Below are positions 46,885-60,500 of a stretch of 64,000 bases of DNA, in pieces. This stretch comes from Sternotherus odoratus (taxonomy: Eukaryota > Chordata > Testudines > Kinosternidae), in NCBI GenBank assembly GCA_032164245.1, contig JAVMKO010000006.1:33196319-33260318 (forward strand), given 5' to 3'. Numbering within the stretch: the stretch's first letter is position 1; each line of letters opens with the position of its first letter. Below the pieces are notes generated by a model. The model had not been told where the DNA came from and searched no databases. It worked only from the letters and a program-made list of their open reading frames with translations. Both the position numbers and the translations under genes were made by a program.

Positions 46885-47100
46885 CTCTCATGGATCCTGC
46901 TCAGATTTTTCAGACTTGGGTGCCTGAAGCCAGGTACTTAAATCCATATTTAAGCAGCTAAATTAGTAGTCCAATTTGCAGAACAGCTGAATGTCCACTG
47001 GATTCCCCAGATATTATGGATACTTTGCACCTCTGAAAATCGGGCCCCTTATTTAGTTGCCTAAATGTAAATGTTATGCTTTAGGCATCCAAGTTTCACA
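46885..47100. repeat. Palindromic 'aaaatcgggcccc' repeat
   Basis: 'acttaaatccatatttaagc' and 'gcacctctgaaaatcgggcc' plus 'ttatttagttgcctaaatg' are parts of a known inverted-repeat family in sauropsids. Related pieces occur at 6690, 38650 and 60340. Confidence 0.6.
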
Positions 47101-47104
47101 TTTT

Positions 47105-48410
47105 GGACCCAAATCCTGCAATCTTTATCCAGACAAATCAATGGGACCGTTGCCCCAAGTAAAGGTGGTGTAAAAACTACAGTCTCAGAATTTGCCTTCC
47201 TTTTTCTAAGCAACACAAACATAATTTTCCTAAACTCTTTCCCTAGTTTCTAACCTGCTGGTTTTTGTGTTCGGGATTAAGGGTGCAGGGATGACATTGT
47301 GCAGTTACCAGACACACCTCATAATAAAAGCTTACCGATTCACCCAGGATGGTTGACTCATACACACCAGATCGCTTTTGAATGAATTTTTTTATTCTAA
47401 AATTTCCCAGACGCTAAACTTTAAAGTCTCAAAATAAACTCAGAGGCCCTGCTGAGTTTGTATTGGTACATTAGCTCCATCCCAGTATAACTTCTGATGT
47501 ATTCAAACAGCTGGACAGGCATCCACATACAAAGTCAATTCTACTGTTTCAGGGGTTTTGGTTTGTTTTTTAAAGATGTCATACTTATCCACCTACCAAG
47601 AAAAGGAAATGGAATGTCCTTTATTCAGTCACTTATCCTATCTTTCCTTATCTCCATGCCTCAGCTTTCTGCTTGTATTTTATCCTATAGGTAACAACAT
47701 ATATTGGCAGCTATAAAATTCTCAGCAGTGCTGTCCTTTTATGTGAAGTCTTGGCATGGATATTTGGGCTATAACTGAGATCACATACACATAATTCTCT
47801 AGGATTCCATCCCACTTCCATTGTTCCTGTCTCCTCTGACTTTGTCTGGCATTGTGCAGATTGAGAAACTTGGAGCACAGATTTTCTTTTTTAATCTTTT
47901 TAGGGCTTGCAGCAGACAGGATTCACACTTGCAGCAGAATACAAAGTGCCAAGGCAAGCGTTTCATTTAGATACCTTCACTTCAAGACAGATGCCTGATA
48001 AATGGCAATCAGGCGTGTCCTTTGAAGGAGCAAATTAAAATTGAAATCCTAGACTTATCTGCTGAACAAGGGATAGAAGCGTACATGCTCCAATATGACC
48101 TTCTATTACAGGTAATGCTCTCAGGTTTTCTCTCAAAGAACCATCCACTAGTTATGCTACTGTTTGTAGCCCACCAATTTGGCCAGTCTTCAATAGGTCA
48201 TTAAAATGCAGAGAAAAGGCCAAAGCAAACCCCTAATTCCAAAAACTCTGGGGTTTGTGGGGAGCTCAGATCTAAATCTGGATCTAAACTTTGTTGATCA
48301 GGCTCCTTCTCTGTGGAAAAGTCTGAAAGACTTGGAGAGGTCCTCTCTGAAGTTTTTGTTGGCCAGTTGTTTTTTTAAATCACCTACATAATCTAGTTTC
48401 TCGTATGAAC
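47105..48410. other. Unassigned intronic sequence
   Basis: No exon or confident repeat recognised. Confidence 0.4.
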
Positions 48411-48414
48411 AGTG

Positions 48415-48640
48415 TTTCCTAGGGAACACAGCACTGGACTGGAATTCAGGAGACCTGGTTCTAGTCCCAGCTCTGCCACTGGCTGAGTGTCATGGGGTAA
48501 ATCACTTCACGTCTCCATGGCTCAGTCTCCCCTTCTCTACAATGGGTATAATTATTCCAAACTTCTATGTAAAGCACTTTAAGGTCTACTAATTAGAAGT
48601 GCTATATATAGGGGGTAGGTATTATTATACACTCAGGAAC
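48415..48640 (+). mobile_element. MIR-like SINE, near full length
   Basis: Best-preserved member in the window: 'gcactggactggaattcagg', 'agacctggttctagtcccag', 'ctctgccactggctgagtg', 'aaagcactttaaggtctact' and the tail 'gtaggtattatta'. Confidence 0.9.
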
Positions 48641-49439
48641 TGTGTCATGTTTCATGCTTCCACACACCAATTACCATCAGAAATGTTGAAAACAATTCCA
48701 AAATATAGTCTTATCCTACCTGCTAAACTAACAGATTATCTCAACTACAAGAGGTAACCTTATATCCAAGCAGATCCATCATTGTTCACCCAAAGGCACT
48801 GTGCCACCACTGAACTAACCACACATGGCACCCTTCACTGGACTCAAATTACAATGTCTGTGGGTTCACAAACATGCAACCAAAGGGATAGTTGTGAATA
48901 TCAACTGGCGGTGAGATACAACACATGGGTCAGGAATATTAATCACCCACATGATTAATAAATATTAAATAACATTGGAACTTTTAATAATAATTATGTT
49001 ACCTTTAATGAATGCACTCTAACCTTTATAATAGTTTTATATCAATTAATGCAGCTAATCTTTTCAGCAGTAGCTCTCAGTATGCTTTTACAGAGTTGGG
49101 CAAACAATACTGGACCCAAAGTCCAGGAGTTTAACGGACTTCCACAACCCCACACGCTGAATAAGTGGCACAACAGAAAACAGGTCTCTAAACGTCCACC
49201 CCTTTGCTGATTCCCAGTCTTTTGAATAGACCATAATTGCCCAGTAAATTACGTCAAGGAATCTTGAACCTCCAGCTTCTCTGCCTAGTAACAAGCACCA
49301 TATTGCACTGCATTTGTAATGGATATGCCAACAATAAAAGGAAATGCATTTTGGAGACATCTCATTATGGAGCCTCTCTATATCACTCTGGCGTGACCAG
49401 TTCTGGATTATTGCATTCGCTCCAGAGTTTCAGTTGCAA

Positions 49440-49630
49440 CTCCCATCCTGACTTGCTGTGTGACCTTGGCCAAATCACTTAATCAATCTGTACTGCAGTT
49501 TCCCCTGTTTATAAAACAGGGAGGATAATACCTCCCTCCTTCCCCCAATAGAGTGTTGTGAGGGCTAATTATGTGATGTTGCTAAAGCACTTTGCAAGTG
49601 ATCTATAATTGCTCAGCATTATAACCCTCC
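49440..49630 (+). mobile_element. MIR-like SINE 3' half
   Basis: 'gacttgctgtgtgaccttgg', 'ccaaatcacttaatc', 'gcagtttcccctg', 'gttgtgagggctaat' and 'aaagcactttgcaagtg' occur in order. Confidence 0.9.
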
Positions 49631-49634
49631 CTAA

Positions 49635-52600
49635 CTTCCCCTCTTGCAACCAGCTTTCATTTCCACCACTATGAAAGGAAATTAGCCTGTAAGAGGTTGA
49701 TCTGTGGGAGTGTTACACATGCAATCTGTTAAAAAGTACTGTGCGGAAGAAGTAAAAGACAAGTGTAATGGCTGTTTAATCATCCTCACTATGAAGTGCC
49801 AATTCTTTAGTCTCTTATGACATTCATGAATGATGCAGAGGGCTGTCATGATGAATGCAAAGCAATTCTGAGCGACAGATACTTTCAGAGAATTTATGTC
49901 CCCTATCCCCCCCAGGACAAAAGGGCTCCCAAGCTAAGTTATTTGTGCTGGGAGAGAATTTACACTCTAGCCAGCAACTTCTTTTACCCTACTCAATAAA
50001 GCCCTTATTTTGATATACTTACTGTAATCCTTCAAGAACAACTGCATGCCAAAAAAGTCAGCAATGGAGAGAAAGCGAAAACATTTACCTATGACTAGCT
50101 TGCCTTAAGCCCTAAGACTTTTCGTAGGGCCGGATTCTGTAGCCTTTACTCACACTGAGTAGAATCTTACTCGTGCCATTTGTCCTATTGGAAGGACTAG
50201 GACTGCTTGGGTAACTCTGAATCAAAATACTTCTCTCCCCTTTCATTGTAATCTATATTATTTAAACAGCAGACAATGTTTGTGACTGCAGCATGGAAGG
50301 CTGCACTAAGGATTGCAGACACATGCAGGGCACTGAAGCAAGGGCCTTGGATGTCTCTCCAGAGAGTGCTGGTGGCTTATCTTTTACAATACCCATCACT
50401 CCCGAACCCAGAGCAGTTTTTATATTTAATATTATTGTACATTTATGGACTACTTAATCCCAAATGGCTTTACATATATAATCCCAAAGTGGCTGGATAC
50501 AAACTATATGTGCAGGAATTACTTCATCCACCACTGAGTTAAAATACAGTAGCTGTTTAATGGCGCACAACAACAATGCTCAGACACTCCGTAATATGTG
50601 CCACATAAATAACTACAGTAGACAGTAAAATAGAACTCTTTAGGGCAGGAAATGAAGTATACTGTATCCAGTGGAAATTGCAAAGAGGATTTAGAGAGGC
50701 AAAATATAATTACTGAAGCTGCCTGAACAGCTAACAAATAATTTACAACCCCAAATTAACCGCTTTCTAACATCTAATCACGGATCATGCTTTCCTCAGA
50801 CCTAGTCTCCACTCATATGTATTCCATGCATTGCAGTTTTCCCAATGTCTTTGTGCACTGATCCTTAATCTGTTTGAGGATCGATACGCCGTATTTGAAA
50901 TTCAAGCTGGGTTGTTTTGCTGTTATTGGTCAGGTAAATCACACAGCATTGTTCCTGTTCACGGATTGGATGTGTGCACAAGCACATCCAGTGCTAATAC
51001 TTGTGTGCCCAAACTGACATATCATTTTGGAACTCGCTGTTGTTCATGCTTGATTCCTTGAATGTCCATGGCAAAAGGGACACAAAAGAGATGTGAGCCT
51101 GGCCAAAGCCAGCTCAATGGAAAATGGGAGCAAGTATTTTTCGATCTAATATTTTCGGCGGGATTCATCTAGTCTAGTAACTACCCAAACTGAAATTTGC
51201 GCAGAACACTCCTGTTAACACAAAAAGCCATAGGCTCTTCAACGACCACAAGGAGGCAGAACCTCGATTTCATGCATCTTCTGAAAGGTGCCACCTTCCA
51301 CCACACAGTACTCCTTGCCACTATGCCAGAAGCTTGGTTTAGTATTTGCAAAGGCAGAACAGAACCACCTATTCAATCAAGAGCACCCACTTCTACACTA
51401 CCCTAGTTGGCCTGGGTCAACTCCCATCCAAATATTCACCAGATCCAGTCCTACGTAGCTTACAAGACTTGACCAAATCACAGCACATGTTAATACGATC
51501 TCCTCTCACTCCTTTGTTGCTGGCACAGGGCCATCATGAGCAACAGAAGAGTGGGGAGAAATTTTGTGTGAAGAGCCTGGTTCTGGAACACTCAAGCTCA
51601 CTAAAGACCTTGTATCTTTGGAGCAGAGTCACCATTGTCTTACATTCCTGCAGCTGTAACTTCTTCTGCCACAACTCTCAACTTTACCACTCTTACAAAC
51701 CCTTTTAAACACTCCTACTGCTCAACAGTGCACTCACTATATGCTTCCTGGAGGTGCCGGTGATGTCACCAAGTGTGTGGTTCATCCATCAGGTGCGAAA
51801 GGCTAACATGCCATGCAGAAAACAATTCTGTATTATGCTCAAACATCAGCCTTTCAAGTAAACCAGAGATGTCTTTTCATATCATTTCTCTCTCCCTGTG
51901 CCGTAAATGCAATATAGGGATTCACCTCTCGCTCTTTCATGTCATGCACATGCTGCAGTAATACAGAGGATTTGTTGTTCATCCCTTCATTTCTAGATCT
52001 GTGGTACCTCTTAATCCCCTGAGATAACAGTCTCCCGCCCGCTTGTCCTACATCTTGGTGGGTGGCAGATTCCATGCCAATTGCATAGGCTCCATCCCCA
52101 TTGATTTTCATCTTACCCAGCCCCACCAGTACAGACAAAAGTGTTTTCACCAAGGACAAGGGAACAGCATCAGGTGGTGGAGGCAGCATGTGGTGGAGGC
52201 AGGAAGGTGGCTAGTTAACCCATCTGGCATACAAGAAACTTGCCATGCTTCAAGCTTTATCTAATTTAAGGGCTCCCCTGCAGGGCTAGAGCACAATACG
52301 AGCAAACCACAGTCCTAACAACACCTTTCCTATACAGTGTTCTCATTAACTGCCCATAAGAAAAAAACATAATTCCTCTGTGCCCATGGCAAATGACTGC
52401 AACTCTTCTGATGAGCTGAGGGCCCAGAAGCAAAGTCTGTCAGCAGAAGACATCAGAGTTGTACTGGAGGACGGTGGAGGGAGGGTGAAGGAATTAGAGG
52501 TCCAGGGTTTAAAATGTTTTAGATCTTTTCGTTTGGGCCCAACTCTGACTTAGAAATAACAAGAGGAAAGTTTGGTCCATGAAAACAACTGACCTCTGCA

Positions 52601-54810
52601 TGTTTGCATTTTACATAGAGGTTGGGTGAGCTGTCGTGAACATGCAGCACATTCAGTTTATACTGCTCACTGCGGGAAATCTTAACGGCACCTGCCAGGT
52701 GAAGAGAGAGGCCTTCCGCCTCAGACCTCTAGAAACACAGAACATGCCATTGGTAATACTTCCGATCTTTTCCATCCACCTCCCATCTGAGCATCTCAAA
52801 GCACTGACAGCAAAAGGAGACATATCAGCCTTTACACTGTCCCGACAGGTGTTCCTTACCCTGAAAAGTGCATTCCATTGACTAACACTGAGTTCCTGCT
52901 TTAAAAAACAAACAAACACAAGTCCAAGAGTAAGGTTCCTCCAGAGCTGCTTTTACTTTTAACTGAACAAGGTCACTTCAAGATGCTTATAAACCTATAG
53001 AAGTTGCTGCTTCTTTGGAAAAATCTTTTCAACCTCTCATTCTGACAGCAGTCCCTTCCCTTCAGTACTTCTTAAATATTGGAATGGATGCTTAAAGCAG
53101 CAAGTGAATTCCAGGAAGATCCATTTTTCCTTCACAAGTGCAGGGTCTTATTAAAGCTCAGTGCTGTTTGTTCAAAGCCCCATACGGATAGCTAAAGGAT
53201 GACTTTCACAAAGGGAAAGACTTTGAAATACAGAACACATTTAAACATTAATTCATTCCTTTTCATCTGCAATCGTTCTCCTTGCCACTTTTGCTAATTA
53301 TCAGAGATATCTGTGTTTAAACAAGGGCTCATTTACTCTCTCCATTTGATCCTACAGTGAAGTCGTAACAAGCTGAATTTGTGAGCTCAAGGCTGTGAGG
53401 TCATAAACCAAGGGTAAGAAGGCTGCATTCAGATCTCACTTTCATGCACAGCATAAGGTCATAGCAAGGGAGTGTCTGAAGGGTGTTGGGCTAAGGCTTG
53501 CAGAGCAGACTGTGGACAACCAAGAATAGTTGCAGAATTAGAGCATATCCAGGGATTGCTCTAATTTACGTTGTGACCTGTGCCACACCCTACACCCCTG
53601 GAAGAACCTACAATCCCACAGGTACCAACGTGAGATAAAATTAAACAAATTAAGTCCAATTCTACATCAATCTCAAAGTGATGTAACTTTTCTGTCCAGA
53701 CAGGCCTTAGAGGGAAGAGTGGCACCTACTCACTCCAAAAGAACCCTTCATGACTCACTTGGCTTCTTCCTGAAGGTCTTCTCATCCAGCTCTGACGATA
53801 CTTACTTCACAAGCTCTGATGTGAACTGCAGCCCACTGGCGACTGCAGCAGTCGCCACAAAGTTAACAATGATTCATGAAAACTGCCGGTCCCATAAACA
53901 GTGGTGACAGGAGTTTATATTGCAAGCAGAGTGTCGATTGAACCATTTCCCAACACAGCCGCATGTGCGCACATACAATTTCTTTCTGTATACAACAGCA
54001 TGTGTAAAGAGCTCTTTGGTGGGTGGCAGAAAGGTGCTGGAGCTCTCAACACCTCTTGGAATCAATTATGTAGAAACAGAAAGAAGCCAAGATATGTCAC
54101 GTTGAGAAAATAACAGTGTAAAAGAGACTAGGAAATGCCATTTGATTTCCAGAAAGCTAGTTTCAGCACACACATTCAAGACCAAAATTAAAGTGGTAAA
54201 CACATACATTTGCCCAGTCAACACAAGATATAAAACCCCAACAGGTTGTAAGTGTTCGCCAGTGCCTCACATAAGTGTGTGTGGAGGGGAGTGTGAATAT
54301 TACAGCATCCATTTTGGCACTCAGTCCTAACTTTCAGCAGTGCCGGCTCACATCAGTACATAATCTGGAAAGTCAGGTGCTTCATTTTAGCAGGCACATG
54401 TTTTGGCTGCAAGTATAATGATTTCAATCCTCTTATCAAGGAGGGAAAGCTAGAGGCCTAGCACCCTGCAACAGAACGACAACACTGAAAATAAGATTAA
54501 CCTCAAAACAGAGAACTATAAGATATCAACATTATTTAAGCATTTGCAAGGCACTGAGATATCACAGCTGTGAGCTTGATAATAGGCAGACCTGTCCCCT
54601 GTTCTCCTGCTGGGAGAATTCCCAGAATTATTCCGTAACAGCTGATAGGACAGCCCTTATTTGGGTACAAATATTTTCAAAAATGGTGCATGGGATGGAG
54701 GAGATGCAAACAATTACAAGTAAGTGAAGACATTGTTAACACTTTCACACCTATGGGCTTGTATATGCGCTGCAATTCCCATCAGATCTCATGAGCTGAG
54801 TTGTTCAGTA
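49635..54810. other. Unassigned intronic sequence, 5.2 kb
   Basis: The longest repeat-poor stretch in the window. A piece of the 'gggccggattctgtagc' family occurs at about 50125-50190. The segment 53240-53400 is unique-looking and a weak conserved-element candidate. Open frames up to 120 codons (51346-51708, +) show no recognisable domain and no plausible splice context for NRXN3. Confidence 0.45.
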
Positions 54811-54821
54811 CTTGGGTTACG

Positions 54822-55351
54822 CAGTGGTTCTCAAACGTTTTGTAGTGGTGACCCCTTTCCCACACTGGGCCTCTAAGCACGACCCCCCCTAGGGGTCAGG
54901 CGGGGGGGTGTGCCCGCAGCCCACTGCGGCAGGGGCTGGGATGGGGGGGGGGGGTTTCCAGCAGCCCCCCAGGACAGGGGTTGGAATTGAGGGGGGTTTC
55001 CAGCAGCCCCCCAAGGCCAGTGGGGGGGGGGGTTCCAGCAGCCCCACGGAGGCACCGGAAGCCCACCACGGCAGGCGCCAGGCTCACAGGGGCGCCAGAA
55101 GCCCACCTCTGCAGGGGCCAGGGCCGGGTCGGGTATGTGGCAGTGCTGGCAGCCCGCCGCAGCAGGAGCCAGGGCCTGGACTGGGCTCGTAGGGCCGGCA
55201 GGAGCCACGGGCAGGGCCGGCCTTATGGGGGCGCTGGCAGCCCGCCGCGGCGGGGGCACGGGCTGCCGGCAGCAGCAGGGGCCAGATGCCAGCAGCCTGC
55301 GGCAGAGGCATTGTTTGGGGGCGGTTGCTGACCCCCACTTTGAGAACCAAT
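54822..55351 (+). mobile_element. hAT-type non-autonomous element, GC-rich
   Basis: The left end 'cagtggttctcaaac' and right end 'ctttgagaaccaat' are inverted hAT termini. Flanks 'gggttacg' (54814-54821) and 'gggttaga' (55352-55359) agree at 6 of 8 bases. The interior is very G/C-rich with tandem 'ttccagcagccccc' units (54954-55045). Pro/Ala/Gly-rich frames within it are artefacts. Confidence 0.88.
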
Positions 55352-55519
55352 GGGTTAGAGGAACTCCATGAAGAACTGAAGTGATGCAGGATATGGCACT
55401 ACTGAGTCACAAAGTGGCACTCCTTTCTCTCTCTCATCAGTACACAGCGTGGTGCTAAAGGTCACTATGCTACTGGTGGTGCTGACTTTTGGATGCACCG
55501 AACCCTTGATTACTTGTAG

Positions 55520-56125
55520 TTATTAAACACTCTTGTCCATGCCCACATCTCACATCTTGATTACTGCATCTTTCCAATCTCTGGCTTCCACTCGTTGCCC
55601 CCTTTAAATCCATATAACATACAGGTGCTAAAATCATGTTCCTTGTTCAACACTCTATGACGGCCTCCTCTTTGAATCCTTCCACTGGCTTCCTCTTCCC
55701 CCCCCCCCCCCCCCCCAAATCAATTAAAGCTTCTCTCCTAGCCTTCTGTGTCCTTTGTCCCTGAGCGCTTACTCGTTCATCGCCACCTGCCCATTCACTC
55801 CTCCAGCGATGCCAGCTTTGTATGCCATTTATTCATATCTCCCACAAACATCTTTGTGGTTTCTTCCATGCCATACCTTGTGGATAGAACATCCTGCATA
55901 AAATGATCCATAAGCCACTAACCTCTCTCCACCCACCTCAGCTGTGATGCCCACAGGAAATCAGCCAGCTAATGATGGCGAGGTGGAGTGATAGTAGGGA
56001 GCAAGGATACAGATTGTAAACTCTATTTGGAAGAGGAGCTATCTTTACACTACATGTGTGTACAGCACCTCCCACAATGGGGCCCCGATCCTTGATTCGG
56101 ACCCCTTGGTGCTACCACAAAATAA
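55520..56125 (+). mobile_element. L2-like LINE 3' coding remnant and tail
   Basis: 'atgcccacatctcacatctt', 'gattactgcatc', 'aatccttccactggcttcct', 'gcccacaggaaatcagccag' and 'gtgtacagcacctcccacaa' then 'tggggccccgatcc' follow the order of a sauropsid L2-type LINE. A poly-C run (55698-55716) interrupts it. No frame survives. Confidence 0.8.
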
Positions 56126-56284
56126 AGAGTAAAGAACAAATATTTATTCATCAAAATACCTTTCCAAAATTCAGAAGCCATCAGCTGCATGTCATTAACA
56201 ACATGATCGTACTACTGCTACTCTCATCCCTCATTTCCCTTTCTTCCTGGGTCTTTATAATACGCGTCTTGTTCCAAGTTACAG

Positions 56285-56400
56285 AGAGAGCACTTCAGAA
56301 TAGGGATTGTGCCTCCCTATGTATTTGTATAGCACAGGCCCAGTAGGATCTCAGTCTTAATAGAGGCCTTCTGCTGCTACCCCTATACAATATCCTAAAG
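56285..56400 (+). mobile_element. L2-like LINE 3' tail, second copy
   Basis: 'agcacttcagaatagggatt', 'gtgcctccctatgtatttgt', 'atagcacaggcccagtagga' and 'tctcagtc' form a diverged tail in the same orientation as the preceding copy. Confidence 0.6.
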
Positions 56401-56574
56401 AGTCTGATCAGCATTGAGACAAATATCAGTGGTGTTAAAATTCATACTTCATAAACATCTCTTTCTCTTGCACTTGAACACAACCCTATATGAATCAAAC
56501 CTTTTTTTTTTTTAATCTGATGACAGAAATAGGTCTGGATCTTGGTATGCAATGCACAATCCACAACCTACTTG

Positions 56575-56985
56575 TTCCCCAGAAAAGAAACAAGAATGGT
56601 CGAGGGACTGGAAGGACTGATTGATGGGGAAAGATTACAAAAGCTAACTGTAGGTCATCGAAAAGATGGCTGATGAGGGATCTTATAAGAGTCTGTATGT
56701 GTCTGAAAGGTGCACATACAAAAAGGAAGAGAAATTTCAAAAGTGGTCCCAAGTGATATAACTCGCAATCAGGAGGTAAGAGCGAGCAAAGGAAAATGTA
56801 GGGGGAATATCATAAAAAAATGACCATGAACTCTGAGAAAACTTAAAGCATCCTCAAGGGAAGCCCCATCATTTCAGTCATTTCATGGTGATTCATAATA
56901 TAGGGAGGAATGATCCTACTTTGGTGAATGGATGGAGCATGTGTCCTAACAGGTCTCTTCCGACTCTAATTTCTATAGTCCTGAA
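56575..56985 (+). mobile_element. CR1 LINE 3' end
   Basis: 'aagaatggtcgagggactgg', 'gaaggactgattgatgggga' and 'agattacaaaagcta', continuing to 'ctaacaggtctcttccgact' and 'ctaatttctatagtcctga'. Confidence 0.8.
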
Positions 56986-57714
56986 TCAGAGATTCCCAAG
57001 GCCAAGCTCTCATGGGTGGCACTCTCACCATGTATGCAGCACACCATGGACAGGAGAGATGTGAAAAACATCCCTTCAAGACCTGCCTACAAGTTTTGAT
57101 TGGTCTTGAAAATCCAGCACCAATGCTGCTTTTACTTCCAGTAATGCCTTGCTCTGTCTATTTAAGTTTTTATAGAGCCTCTGCCACCATTGTATTCCAG
57201 CACAGCTCTGGTATGTACTTTGAGTTCTTCTCAAAGTACAGTTCAAAGAATATAAGCACCAATTTTATTTCTTTTTTCCATGTATCTGGAACCCTTTGCT
57301 TGGGGGTTTTTGTTTGATTTTGATTTTGGTTTTCCTGGGTTTTTCTCCTGCTGCTATCTGCTAGAGGCATCACCATGGTGATTAAAACACCACCTGAGAT
57401 GATAACGAAGGCCTACATTTTCCTTCAGAGCCATCTCCAGCTGTTGAAAACTTTCCCCATTTATCTCTCCACAGCCTCAATTAGAGCAATTGCCTCTTGG
57501 AACTAATTTCTTTCTCCCTCCTACTGAATAGACTTTGGTCCACCTGTCGATCTGCATCCTTGCTTCATTACTTGCTGACAGCTTGCAATGCAATTCTGCT
57601 CCCCTATCAAATTACTTCTAATGATTGTCTTCCGTAACATTATCGCCTCAGCTTTTCAGCATACAGACACATACTCCTGTATGCTGGAAAGGGGGTAACT
57701 GGAACTGCCAAAGA

Positions 57715-57885
57715 GGCAGTGAAGTCCAGTGCATAGGGCACAAAGACCAGCAGTGAGGAACCCTGAGTTCTATTCCAGACCTACCACTGACTCAGTATGG
57801 AGCCTTAGGCAAGGCTCTGTGCCTCAGTTTCCCCATCTGCTAAAAGCACTTTGAGATCTACAGATGGAAAGCGTAATATAATTGC
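57715..57885 (+). mobile_element. MIR-like SINE
   Basis: 'ccctgagttctattccagac', 'ctaccactgactcag', 'tctgtgcctcagtttcccca' and 'aaagcactttgagatctaca' occur in order. A short internal deletion lies after the 'tctgctaa'. Confidence 0.9.
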
Positions 57886-58007
57886 TTATGATTTAGAGAG
57901 TAGGCTTTTGGCAAAGGCCAGGCTTGACCACTTGTACTGAGCTTAGCAAATGTCTGGACGCAGTAAAACAATAATTAATAATGAGAAATACTGTGGTTGA
58001 TTTTATT

Positions 58008-58240
58008 TAGAGGTTCCCAAACTGTGGGGAACATCCTTCTAGGGGGCCACAGAAGAATGTTCAGGGAGGCATGGCCAGGCCTGGGCTAGCCATGATGGGG
58101 TGGGGAAGAGAGGGTCACCCAGACCCATTCTGCCCTCAGCTCTGCTCCAGCCCCAGCATAGCCCCCAGCTCCTGACCACAGTTCCCAGGAGAGTGTGGAT
58201 AGACTCCATTACTGGCGGGGAGGGGGATCCGAAAACTGCC
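58008..58240 (+). mobile_element. hAT-like element fragment
   Basis: It starts 'agaggttcccaaactgtggg' and continues 'agggggccacagaagaatgt' and 'ggcatggccaggcctgggc', as in a common sauropsid hAT. The right terminus is missing. Confidence 0.65.
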
Positions 58241-58244
58241 TTAC

Positions 58245-60235
58245 AATTATATCTACTATGTGATTTGTTTGATTTTAGTTCTGCAGACTTATGAGAACAC
58301 TTTCTTGATTTGATTCCTGTTCCCATCACCTCTTTATGTCCCAGTGAGCTGAAACGCGAAAGGTTAAAGATGACCCACTGGAAGATGGCCATCAATTCCA
58401 TGCCCAGAGCCAGAAAGAGCCTCCATGACTTTGGCACGTACTCTGAAGAACTTGAATCAAGCTAAGTGCACCTGCTTCTCTAAGGCAGAGACAATGACAG
58501 AGGTCACATTCCATGACTTCTTGAAGACTGGCAAAGGCAATTAGAACCCATACTTTACTGGCAGACAGGTCCTACTGCATCTTATTATTGTAATATTTTT
58601 AATGCAGTAGCCTCTATGTCAAAAACAAATGTGCTGTGAGGGGGTTGTCTGAGCTTCTCCTTTCGTTAGATGCTGCTGCTGCCGGAAAGGATTTATAATT
58701 AGTATGTTGAAACAGCAAAATACATTGAAATTATTGGTGATTATAGACATGATGCGCTGATCCAATCACTGCTGCTGAAGTTACCGAGAACAGAAGGTCA
58801 AGCCACTGAGCTTTTAAAAAGGCTTTTCTTTCTTTTTGTTTTTCTAGCACATTTAGAAGAGGTGAAAGATTGTGGGTTGACAAGGCCCTAAGTAATTAAG
58901 TCCACAATAGGTGCATCACTGGCAGCAGCATCAGTATGGGCTTGCCCAGACTCCCTTCTCCACCACAGCCAAGTCTGAGCCATGACCTGGGTTTTCTCAG
59001 GAAGAAAAAAGTGAGTTCAGCAATTTGATCCTTTCAGCCCTCGGCCTCTCAGCAGAGACTGACAACAAGATGGACAATTAGGATCAACTGTGATGAGTGT
59101 TTTGGTTCCAGGGGACACCAGTTCATTTGAAATGGAACTGAGACACACCAACTTATTTCTTCCCTTCTGATCTGCAGAGGTGCACTGTGAAGCCTGCAAG
59201 GGTTAATGGAGCCTCAGGACGTTAACAACAACTCCTCAGCCTCTCCATAGTCCGCGGGAGAAGTAGTCCTCTCTGCGACATGCCCGAAGAGATCCAGCAC
59301 AGAGCTGTGTGCCAATGGAAAGCTCTGACCCATTAGAAACATTATTTTTTACACTGTTAGATATGAAAACATTTTGCCCCAGTAGGGGTCTCCTTATTTC
59401 TGGCGGCCCTGTGGTTCTGTCTGGAACATCTCCACCAGCTAATCCTCCCACGAATCTGATCCCTGCACAACTTTTGACTATTTGGTGATGCAGGAGGTGT
59501 AGGTTTCAGGGCCCTAGTAAGCATGTGACAAGTGTAAAGGATTACTGTATACTGACTGGATAAACTGTGCATCAGTCAAAGTTATGGCTGGGGAAGCCAC
59601 AAACCTTCTACTAATATCCTCGGAGACAAAGGCTCACATTAACATATCTTTCAACCCAGTCAGTAACATATTGCTTGAAATAAAAGGGAAAAGGAATGTA
59701 TTATTCTTTTCAAAACCACATTGGGATGCAAAGAAATAGCCTACAACTATTGGATAAAGAGCAATTAGAACCTCATAGAAGACTGTGAAAACAATCTTTG
59801 GAAATAGAATAAAACCTTGCCTTATAATCCACACAGAATATTGGCCATCTCTTCCTATCACTGGGAACACAATTTAATAGCAGAGCACTGTTGTGAGGGT
59901 CTCAACACAACATTTCATTATTTTCTAAAATGTACTACAATATTTATACTAGTCTACAATGAAAAATTGGCTAAAATAGCTAACCCACACAGGATAAAAA
60001 GCCCAACTGTTACTGCAGAATCAGGGTCCTTCTTGTTAAATTTGCAAGTTGGTTCTTAGCATTGGGTGTCCCAGTCACTAGAGCTAATTCACAATGTTCA
60101 GCTGTACCACATTTTCTCTCCTTCCATTTTTATTTTGGTTACTTAAGGACATTTGAATGACCCCTCTTTGTACGTGTACCTGCTGCTGCTGATTTCCCAC
60201 TGGAAATCAGAATATTGCTGTGCACTTAAATAGAA
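58245..60235. other. Unassigned intronic sequence
   Basis: No exon or confident repeat. The segment 58625-58870 is unique-looking with scattered CpGs and 'tttataattagtatg', a weak conserved-element candidate. Confidence 0.4.
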
Positions 60236-60239
60236 TTTT

Positions 60240-60500
60240 TCTTCCCCATACGTCAAAGCACTATGGAAGAATGAGTAAGTACTATCCCTATTTGACAGAA
60301 AGGAAAAGCGAAGCTCAGAGTGGCCCAAGTTTCTGAAGACTCAGGCACCTGTAGATCCCACTGATTTCATAAGGAGCTGGAAGTGCTCAGCACCTCTAAA
60401 AAACAGGACTGAAATGATTTGCCAAGGTCACACACAGAGTCAGTTACATAGCTAGGCAAAGAACCCAGGAGTCTTGACTCAGCTCTGTACTCAGCAGCAC
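60240..60500 (-). mobile_element. MIR-like fragments with palindromic family piece
   Basis: 'atccctatttgacagaaagg' and 'gccaaggtcacacacagagt' plus 'gaacccaggagtcttgactc' are MIR in reverse. Between them lies 'tagatcccactgatttcata' and 'gtgctcagcacctctaaaaa', a member of the 46885 family inserted in or replacing the SINE middle. Confidence 0.65.

Noticed and set aside
54873..55331. GC-rich block considered as a beta-neurexin promoter or first exon
   Set aside because: It lies inside hAT termini with target duplications, and the frames lack the His/Ser-rich beta leader.
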